The notes under the pieces are model-generated. The model searched no databases. It was not told the origin of the DNA and saw only the letters and a list, made by a program, of their open reading frames with translations. Below, in pieces: positions 6,828-11,686 of a stretch of 11,686 nt of DNA. The position numbers and the translations under genes were made by a program. The stretch covers positions 1 to 11,686 of the forward strand of contig CALYQE010000052.1 in the NCBI GenBank assembly GCA_945281075.1. Reading direction: 5' to 3'. The stretch is from an uncultured Lactobacillus sp. (GTDB taxonomy: Bacteria; Bacillota; Bacilli; Lactobacillales; Lactobacillaceae). The stretch's first letter is position 1, and each line of letters begins with the position of its first letter.

Positions 6828-8213
6828 ATGCAACAGTTCGGGGTTATTGGTTTATCCGTCATGGGTAAAAACCTTGCTTTAAACGTTAGAAATAATGGCT
6901 TCTCTGTTTCTGGTTTCAGTATCGACAAAAAAGAAGTTGATGCTTTGGCTGAGTATCAAGACGAGAAGTTAAAACCGACTTATTCTTGGGAAGAATTTGT
7001 TAATTCTCTGGAAAAGCCACGCAAAATTTTAATTCAAATTATGGCGGGTAAGCCGGTTGATGAAACCTTACATAAGCTTTTACCGTTACTTGATAAAGGC
7101 GACATCTTAATTGATGGTGGTAATTCAAACTTCCATGATACTAATCGTCGTTTTCACGAGATGCAAGAGCATGGTATCCACTTTATCGGGATGGGCGTTT
7201 CTGGCGGCGAAGAAGGTGCTTTAAAAGGCCCTGCATTAATGCCAGGTGGTGACGAAGAAGCTTACCGCGAAGTTGCACCGATCCTCGAAGCAATGGCTGC
7301 TAAAAACGATGATGGCCAACCTTGTGTTAGCTTTATCGGACCTGAAGGAAGTGGCCATTATGTAAAAATGGTTCACAACGGGATTGAATATGCTATTATG
7401 CAGGAATTTTCTGAAGTTTATGATCTTTTGCGTAAAGTGGCACGAAAGTCCAATGATGAGATGTCAGCTATTTTTGCTGATTGGAATCAAGGCTTAGTTA
7501 AGGCCTATCTTAGTGAGATTACCGCTGCTGTCTTGAAGCAAAAAGATGACTTAACTCCAGATCACGTGATCGATCACATTTTGAATGTTGCTTCATATAA
7601 GGGAACTGGCAATTGGATGCTGGAAGATGGCGTGCATTTAGGTGCCCCGATTAGTGTGATTGCTGAAGCCGTTATTGCTCGTTTTATGTCAAAAGCTACT
7701 ACGCGTGAAGGACAAGAAATCAGCTGGAACGGGGATGTTCCGGATGATCTGATTGAAAACCTTGGTTTGGCATTGCAATTAAGTCAAGCGGTGGCTTACG
7801 CACAAGGGTTCCAGCAGTTAGGGATGGCTGCGACTGCTTATAATTGGGCTTTGCGTTATCCAGCAATTGCTCAATCCTGGGAAGCTGGTTGCATTATTCG
7901 TTCAGCAATGCTGAAAGATATTGAAAAAGCATTTGCTGATGGCAAACAGCTTGATAATTTATTCCAAGATCAATATTTTAAACAATTGTTGGAAACGAAC
8001 ATTCCGGCATTACGCAAGGTAATTGAACTTGCAACGCAAGCAGGGATTCCAACACCAACTTTGAGCGCATCGCTTAACTACTTGGAATCAATCTTTAATC
8101 CAAGTCTGCCGGCCAATTTGATTCAGGGGCAGCGTGACTACTTTGGCGCTCATACTTACTTCAGAAATGATCGTGAGGGCGTCTATCACACAGAATGGTA
8201 TGAAGAAAAATAA
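6828..8213 (+). CDS. gnd: 6-phosphogluconate dehydrogenase, decarboxylating
   Basis: A 461-residue cytosolic enzyme, near the usual 468-470, turning 6-phosphogluconate into ribulose 5-phosphate, CO2 and reduced NAD(P). Rossmann motif GVIGLSVMGKNL (5-16); substrate loop VSGGEEG; catalytic K180 and E187 in GSGHYVKMVHNGIEY, equal to sheep K183 and E190; family signature SYKGTGNW; C-terminal GQRDYFGAHTYFR with the late Arg and His that reach the partner active site. The loop that normally reads N-R-S/T and binds the NADP 2'-phosphate is S31-I32-D33 here, which argues against ordinary NADP dependence. RBS GGAGG (6815-6819) lies 8 bases before the ATG. It has its own likely promoter but stands directly after the gluconokinase-type gene whose product is its substrate. 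Confidence 0.97.
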   Translation: MQQFGVIGLSVMGKNLALNVRNNGFSVSGFSIDKKEVDALAEYQDEKLKPTYSWEEFVNSLEKPRKILIQIMAGKPVDETLHKLLPLLDKGDILIDGGNSNFHDTNRRFHEMQEHGIHFIGMGVSGGEEGALKGPALMPGGDEEAYREVAPILEAMAAKNDDGQPCVSFIGPEGSGHYVKMVHNGIEYAIMQEFSEVYDLLRKVARKSNDEMSAIFADWNQGLVKAYLSEITAAVLKQKDDLTPDHVIDHILNVASYKGTGNWMLEDGVHLGAPISVIAEAVIARFMSKATTREGQEISWNGDVPDDLIENLGLALQLSQAVAYAQGFQQLGMAATAYNWALRYPAIAQSWEAGCIIRSAMLKDIEKAFADGKQLDNLFQDQYFKQLLETNIPALRKVIELATQAGIPTPTLSASLNYLESIFNPSLPANLIQGQRDYFGAHTYFRNDREGVYHTEWYEEK

Positions 8214-8214
8214 C

Positions 8215-8230
8215 TGTTACACGTGTAACA
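8215..8230. promoter_or_regulatory. 16-bp perfect palindrome, parS-like
   Basis: TGTTACACGTGTAACA starts one base after the gnd stop and is a perfect palindrome. The ParB/Spo0J centromere consensus is TGTTTCACGTGAAACA; this site agrees at 14 of 16 positions, keeps the CACGTG core and the outer TGTT/AACA, and differs only at the two symmetric positions 5 and 12. It may be a variant parS, or merely the first of two hairpins in the gnd 3' leader. Not a standard terminator, as no T run follows. Confidence 0.5.
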
Positions 8231-8234
8231 TTAG

Positions 8235-8267
8235 AAAACCCATCAAGATTAATCTTGATGGGCTTTT
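8235..8267. terminator. Bidirectional terminator between gnd and the convergent permease
   Basis: A 24-bp perfect inverted repeat (CCCATCAAGATT/AATCTTGATGGG, 8239-8262) is flanked by AAAA on the left and CTTTT on the right. It therefore gives a hairpin plus U tract in both directions and serves both gnd and the minus-strand permease ending at 8293. Confidence 0.92.
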
Positions 8268-8292
8268 GCTTGTGTTAATAATGAAATCGGCG

Positions 8293-9603
8293 CTACATGT
8301 TTGTCACCAAAAAGAAGATAATAAAGACCACAAACAAGGCGTACATCATTGGTGAAACTTTTTTAGCCTGTTTAGATGCAATCATTGTAATTGGATAGGC
8401 GATCATGCCAAGTGCCAAACCGTTTGAAATACTATAAGTAAGCGGCATACCAATAACTACTAGGAATGCGGGAAAGGCAATTTCGAATTTTTCCCAGTTG
8501 ATTTTCTTTAAATTGCCAGCCATCAGCACCCCGACAATTATCAGTGCCGGTGCGGTAACGGTAGTTGGAATGACTGCTAATAGAGGGCTAAAGACCATGC
8601 TGATTAAAAAGAGCATACCAATAAAAATAGCGGTTAACCCGGTTCTGCCACCCATTGCAATTCCAGCACTGGATTCTACCGATGTTCCAAGCGGTGCGGT
8701 GCCGAGAACAGCCCCTTCAACCATCGCCAAGGAGTCGGAAACAAAAGCGCGTCCAATACGTGGAATCTTACCGTCTTGATCAACCAGACCGGCTTGTTCA
8801 GTCATGCCAATTAAAGTGCCTGCAGTATCAAAGAAAGTAACGAGCAAAAAGGTCAAAACAACCATTAATAATTGCGGCGTATTAATGTCTTTTAAGTGAA
8901 AAACGGCTTGGCCGAAAGTTGGGGCAATGCTTGGTGCCGGTGCGACAATTCCTTTTGGAAGAGGGATTTGACCAATAACAATACCGAAAATGGCGGTTAT
9001 GACCATGCCAATAAAAATTGAGCCGGGCACATTCATCGCCATTAAAATCACCGTCAGAGTTAAACCGAATAATGTGATCCAGACGGCAGGAGAATTAAAT
9101 TTGCCTAAGGTGACTAAATTAGAGTCACTGTTGACAATTAGTCGGCCATTTTGAAGCCCGATAAAAGCAATAAACAAGCCAATTCCGGCAGAAATAGCAT
9201 ATTTTAAGTCTTGGGGAATGGCATCAACCACTTTTTCCCGCAATTTTAAAATAGTAATTAAAATGAATAAAATTGAAGCTACTAAGACAGCTGCTAAAGC
9301 AGTTTGCCAATTAATATGCATGCCATTACAGACGTTGTAGGCAAAAAAGGCAGCGCTGCCCAGTGTGGGCGCTAAAGCGATCGGATAGTTTGCAACTAAA
9401 CCCATAATTAAACAGCCGATGGCAATTGAGACGGCCGTGACGGTGAAAGCAGCTCCCTTATCAATTCCAGCATCGTGCAAAATATTTGGATTAACAAAAA
9501 GGATGTAGGAGAGGCTGACAAAGGTGGTAAGTGCAGCGACAAATTCACGTTTGACAGTGGTATGAGCATCGTGTAAATGAAAGACCTTTTCTAATGTCGT
9601 CAT
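8293..9603 (-). CDS. NCS2/AzgA-family purine (xanthine/guanine/hypoxanthine) permease, copy 1
   Basis: A 436-residue integral membrane protein with 12 or more hydrophobic segments, full length for the AzgA-like branch (COG2252, PbuG/PbuO type). Known role: proton-coupled uptake of nucleobases for purine salvage. Family motifs are FFDTAGTLIG (257-266) and TSVESSAGIA (307-316) followed by GGRTGLTA. Oddly, the usual GxNAFFAY motif of the third segment reads LGSAAFFAY here (81-89), with Ala84 in place of the conserved Asn, unlike the neighbouring copy. The ATG at 9601-9603 follows GGAGG by four bases. It forms a tandem pair with the next gene but is separated from it by a terminator and has its own promoter, so the two can be expressed independently. 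The exact base transported cannot be told from sequence. Confidence 0.92.
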   Translation of the reverse strand: MTTLEKVFHLHDAHTTVKREFVAALTTFVSLSYILFVNPNILHDAGIDKGAAFTVTAVSIAIGCLIMGLVANYPIALAPTLGSAAFFAYNVCNGMHINWQTALAAVLVASILFILITILKLREKVVDAIPQDLKYAISAGIGLFIAFIGLQNGRLIVNSDSNLVTLGKFNSPAVWITLFGLTLTVILMAMNVPGSIFIGMVITAIFGIVIGQIPLPKGIVAPAPSIAPTFGQAVFHLKDINTPQLLMVVLTFLLVTFFDTAGTLIGMTEQAGLVDQDGKIPRIGRAFVSDSLAMVEGAVLGTAPLGTSVESSAGIAMGGRTGLTAIFIGMLFLISMVFSPLLAVIPTTVTAPALIIVGVLMAGNLKKINWEKFEIAFPAFLVVIGMPLTYSISNGLALGMIAYPITMIASKQAKKVSPMMYALFVVFIIFFLVTNM

Positions 9604-9643
9604 TTTTCCTCCAGAAATTTTATCTTAAAGAACCAATAAAACT

Positions 9644-9671
9644 AGTTTAGCACACGCTAAGCGCTTTTGAA
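9644..9671 (-). promoter_or_regulatory. Promoter of purine permease copy 1
   Basis: On the minus strand TTCAAA (9666-9671) is 16 bp from TAAACT (9644-9649), which is preceded by TGC, an extended -10. The transcript leader would be about 30-35 bases. Confidence 0.55.
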
Positions 9672-9690
9672 CGGTCATTTCCGTGGAAAG

Positions 9691-9720
9691 AAAAAGCAAA
9701 TCTAAGTAGATTTGCTTTTT
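9691..9720. terminator. Terminator after purine permease copy 2
   Basis: A 13-bp perfect stem (AAAAAGCAAATCT 9691-9703 with AGATTTGCTTTTT 9708-9720) and an AAGT loop. The A and T runs at the stem ends allow termination on either strand. It lies 37 bases past the stop of the upstream minus-strand permease and isolates the two paralogues. Confidence 0.9.
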
Positions 9721-9757
9721 AAACTGGCGCGCAAGCAGCCAAATGCAAGTGCTTGTT

Positions 9758-11065
9758 TTAAAAGTTTAGCACCGCTAAGAAAATAATAAATACGAAAAAT
9801 AGAATCCACATCATCGGCGTCACTTCTTTACTACGCTTTGCTGCGACCATACAAATTGGGTAGGTAATTAAACCTAAGGCAAGGCCGTCAGAGATTGAAT
9901 ACGTTAGTGGCATGCCAATTAAAATCAAGAATGCAGGAACGGCAATTTCCATTTTATTCCAACTAATATGTGCCGTATTTTGGGCCATTAAGACGCCGAC
10001 AATAATTAGGGCAGGGGCAGTAACATGGGTAGTAAAGAGACCCAATAAAGGACTGAAGATCATTGAAATCAAAAAGAAAATTGCCACAAACACAGCTGTT
10101 AAACCCGTTCGTCCGCCAACTGCAATTCCGGCACTTGACTCAACGAAAGCTCCAACTGGCGAGGTTCCAAAAATTGAACCGGCCATCATTGCCGTTGAAT
10201 CTGAAGCTAGTGCTTTACCAACACGAGGCATTTGATTATTCTTCATAAAGCCGGCTTGTTGCGCTAACCCAATCAGAGTCCCGGCTGTATCAAAGAAAGT
10301 AACTAAGAGAAAGGTTAGAACAACAACCCACATCTGTAAGGTGTTAATGTCTTTAACATGGAAAATTGCTTGGCCAAAAGTCGGAGCAATACTTGGTGCG
10401 ACTGAGATTATTTTGCTTGGTAACGCAATTTGCTTAGTAATAACGCCGAAGATTGCCGCTAAAACCATACCGATAAAAATTGCACCGGGAACGTTGAGAA
10501 TCATCAGAATGACTGTTACTAATAGGCCAAAAATAGTGATCCAAACTGCTGGATCGTGAAGCGAGCCCAAGCCAACTAAAGTTGACTTGTTAGCCACAAT
10601 AATTCCACCATCCTGCATGCCTAAGAAGGCGATAAACAAGCCGATTCCAGACGAAATAGCGAATTTCAAATCGGCAGGAATAGCATTAATTATCTTTTCT
10701 CGTAATTTGAACATGGTAATTAAAATAAAAATGATCGAGGCAACAAAAACGGCCGCTAAGGCTGTTTCCCATGAAACATGCATGCCGATACAAACGGTGT
10801 AAGCAAAGAAGGCATTAATTCCGAGTGCCGGTGCCTCACCAATGGGATAGTTGGCTACAATGCCCATTAGGGCCGTTCCAAGTGCACTGGCTAAAGCAGT
10901 TGCAGTAAAAACAGCCCCTTTATCCATACCACTGGCACCTAAAACGCTGGGATTGACAAATAAAATATACGACATGCTGATAAAAGTGGTCAGACCAGCA
11001 AGAAATTCGACTTTAATACTGGTCTTGTACTTATCTAGTTGAAAATAGTTCTTTATAAACTCCAT
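9758..11065 (-). CDS. NCS2/AzgA-family purine permease, copy 2
   Basis: A 435-residue polytopic membrane protein, clearly paralogous to copy 1. The two align almost without gaps, with identity well over half by eye and one residue of length difference near residue 275. It has the standard family motifs: APALGINAFFAY (79-90) with the conserved Asn84, FFDTAGTLIG (257-266), and VESSAGIAVGGRTGLTA. Expected role is nucleobase:proton symport for purine salvage, probably guanine/hypoxanthine. The ATG at 11063-11065 is chosen over the in-frame TTG just upstream, because the GGGAG site then has a normal 7-base spacing instead of 4. It has its own promoter and terminator. A PurBox-like sequence overlaps its -35 box, suggesting purine-dependent control. 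Confidence 0.92.
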   Translation of the reverse strand: MEFIKNYFQLDKYKTSIKVEFLAGLTTFISMSYILFVNPSVLGASGMDKGAVFTATALASALGTALMGIVANYPIGEAPALGINAFFAYTVCIGMHVSWETALAAVFVASIIFILITMFKLREKIINAIPADLKFAISSGIGLFIAFLGMQDGGIIVANKSTLVGLGSLHDPAVWITIFGLLVTVILMILNVPGAIFIGMVLAAIFGVITKQIALPSKIISVAPSIAPTFGQAIFHVKDINTLQMWVVVLTFLLVTFFDTAGTLIGLAQQAGFMKNNQMPRVGKALASDSTAMMAGSIFGTSPVGAFVESSAGIAVGGRTGLTAVFVAIFFLISMIFSPLLGLFTTHVTAPALIIVGVLMAQNTAHISWNKMEIAVPAFLILIGMPLTYSISDGLALGLITYPICMVAAKRSKEVTPMMWILFFVFIIFLAVLNF

Positions 11066-11122
11066 CAAAGCTCTCCCGAAAAAATATTGTTCGCCTTTTT
11101 AACAAGAATAACTAACAAATTT

Positions 11123-11150
11123 AGTGTAGCACCTTCAAAAATAAATGCAA
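11123..11150 (-). promoter_or_regulatory. Promoter of purine permease copy 2
   Basis: On the minus strand TTGCAT (11145-11150), a 16-bp spacer and TACACT (11123-11128), preceded by TGC as an extended -10. The predicted leader is about 50 bases, too short for a purine riboswitch. Confidence 0.65.
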
Positions 11151-11161
11151 ATCCGAATTAT
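11149..11161 (+). promoter_or_regulatory. PurBox-like sequence
   Basis: AAATCCGAATTAT matches the lactococcal PurR box AWWWCCGAACWWT at 12 of 13 positions and overlaps the edge of the -35 of purine permease copy 2. A weaker inverted match (11 of 13) lies at 11086-11098 in the leader. The spacing between the two is not the classical 16-17 bases. Confidence 0.35.
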
Positions 11162-11210
11162 ATTCACATTAAATAATCTTTTTGTTGTTTAAACTTCGCT
11201 TTCCCCCTGC

Positions 11211-11240
11211 TTGACCAATGAAAGCGGTAGCAAGTAAAAT
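11211..11240 (+). promoter_or_regulatory. Promoter of the HAD phosphatase gene
   Basis: TTGACC (11211-11216), an 18-bp spacer and TAAAAT (11235-11240). It is divergent from the permease copy 2 promoter across a gap of about 210 bp. Confidence 0.7.
11218..11232 (+). promoter_or_regulatory. CcpA cre site inside the HAD gene promoter
   Basis: ATGAAAGCGGTAGCA fits WTGNAANCGNWNNCW at every defined position and lies wholly within the spacer between -35 and -10. Bound CcpA there would block polymerase, so glucose repression is expected. Confidence 0.8.
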
Positions 11241-11276
11241 TAACTAAGATGAAATCAGATTAGGGCAGGAGAAAAG

Positions 11277-11686
11277 ATGAAGAAGCTGATATTTTCGGAT
11301 ATTGACGGCACGTTAATTAACGGAAAACTTCAAGTTACGGATAGAACCAAAAAAGCCCTACAACAGCAAATGAAGCAGGGCAATATTTTTATTCCTGTAT
11401 CGGCAAGAATGCCGCAGGCAATTATGACGGTTACGAGGCAAATAGTTAATTCTTGCCCCTTGATTGCTTATAATGGGGCATTGATATTAGACGGATTCCA
11501 AAGAAAATTATTCTCAAAATCGATCGCAAATGACGTGGTTCAGCAAATTTGTTCATATGTAGAAGCAAAAAACGAACAGACAATTTGGAATGTCTACAGC
11601 GGAAATGACTGGTATTATTTCCCGGGCAATAATTCTTCATTAGTTGTAAAGGAAGAACAAATTGTTGAGGTTCAAGCCCAACCAAG
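11277..11686 (+). CDS. Cof-type HAD-IIB phosphatase, N-terminal part (3' end outside window)
   Basis: The first 136 codons of a gene that runs off the right edge with no stop. Motif I is FSDIDGT with nucleophile D8 and general acid D10. Motif II is the Ser42 in PVSAR. A following CPLIAYNGALIL segment is typical of Cof/YidA-like sugar-phosphate or FMN phosphatases; motifs III and IV and most of the cap lie beyond the window. Expected role: cytosolic, Mg2+-dependent removal of phosphate from small metabolites; the substrate cannot be told. The ATG at 11277 follows AGGAG (11267-11271) by five bases. A cre site in its promoter ties it to carbon catabolite control, which suits a sugar-phosphate substrate. 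Confidence 0.88.
   Translation, partial: MKKLIFSDIDGTLINGKLQVTDRTKKALQQQMKQGNIFIPVSARMPQAIMTVTRQIVNSCPLIAYNGALILDGFQRKLFSKSIANDVVQQICSYVEAKNEQTIWNVYSGNDWYYFPGNNSSLVVKEEQIVEVQAQP

Noticed and set aside
7561..7576. Overlapping palindromes ATCACGTGAT and TGATCGATCA inside gnd
   Set aside because: They fall in a conserved coding segment (DHVIDHI) and are explained by codon sequence; no match to parS outer positions.
8215..8230. GlnR/TnrA box reading of the palindrome
   Set aside because: TGTNA and TNACA are present but separated by 6 instead of 7 bases, and no promoter follows; parS resemblance is better.
8134..8355. Plus-strand open frame overlapping the gnd end and running through the terminator
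   Set aside because: It lies out of frame in gnd, crosses the parS-like palindrome and terminator, and then runs antisense in the permease; no ribosome site.
8498..8840. Plus-strand open frames opposite purine permease copy 1
   Set aside because: They are antisense shadows of a strongly conserved membrane protein, with no ribosome site and low-complexity translations.
9912..11042. Several plus-strand open frames of 60-107 codons opposite purine permease copy 2
   Set aside because: The real gene on the minus strand has full family motifs, promoter, ribosome site and terminator; these frames have none.
11066..11068. TTG start for purine permease copy 2
   Set aside because: It is only 4 bases from GGGAG, while the adjacent ATG has normal spacing.
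11069..11122. Purine riboswitch ahead of permease copy 2
   Set aside because: The predicted leader is about 50 bases, shorter than the ~65-base aptamer plus expression platform, and no three-way junction is visible.

Overview
The window reads as a stretch of chromosome from a low-GC Gram-positive lactic acid bacterium, most likely a homofermentative Lactobacillus. The reasons are strong AGGAGG-type ribosome binding sites, AT-rich DNA, CcpA (cre) operators, a pyruvate oxidase, a PTS sugar operon and a Lactobacillus-type 6-phosphogluconate dehydrogenase. This is inferred from family resemblance, not from a database match. There are ten protein genes. Two run off the edges, and no RNA genes, insertion sequences or CRISPR arrays were seen.

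Layout. (1) Positions 1-295 hold the 3' end of a pyruvate oxidase gene with a Pro/Glu-rich acidic tail, closed by a bidirectional terminator. (2) Positions 484-6601 hold a sugar-acid catabolic locus. A GntR/FCD repressor faces a four-gene operon: PTS EIIC permease (cellobiose/lactose type), GH1 6-phospho-beta-glucosidase, mannonate dehydratase UxuA and a gluconokinase-type FGGY kinase. The 115-bp divergent control region holds a consensus promoter, a perfect cre site over its -10/start region, and two near-identical palindromic operators 74 bp apart. (3) Positions 6828-8213 hold gnd, the 6-phosphogluconate dehydrogenase gene. It is followed at once by a 16-bp perfect palindrome that resembles a parS centromere site, then a terminator shared with the convergent permease. 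(4) Positions 8293-11065 hold two tandem paralogous purine permeases (AzgA/PbuG type) on the minus strand, each with its own promoter. (5) From 11277 a Cof-type HAD phosphatase runs off the right edge. Its promoter carries a second perfect cre site.

How the genes may work together. The regulator family, UxuA and the kinase all point to sugar acids, while EIIC plus GH1 point to a beta-glucoside imported and phosphorylated by the PTS. A PTS phosphorylates a C6 hydroxyl, which a glucuronosyl unit lacks. The simplest reading is therefore a glucosyl-aldonic acid (such as a cellobionate or glucosyl-mannonate) split into glucose 6-phosphate plus a free hexonate. Gluconate would then go through the kinase and the neighbouring Gnd. 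Mannonate would go through UxuA to 2-keto-3-deoxygluconate. The usual partners (EIIA, EIIB, UxaC, UxuB, KdgK, KdgA) are absent here, so this exact gene set is the best candidate for an uncharacterised pathway. The locus is visibly more AT-rich than its flanks, which hints at separate acquisition.
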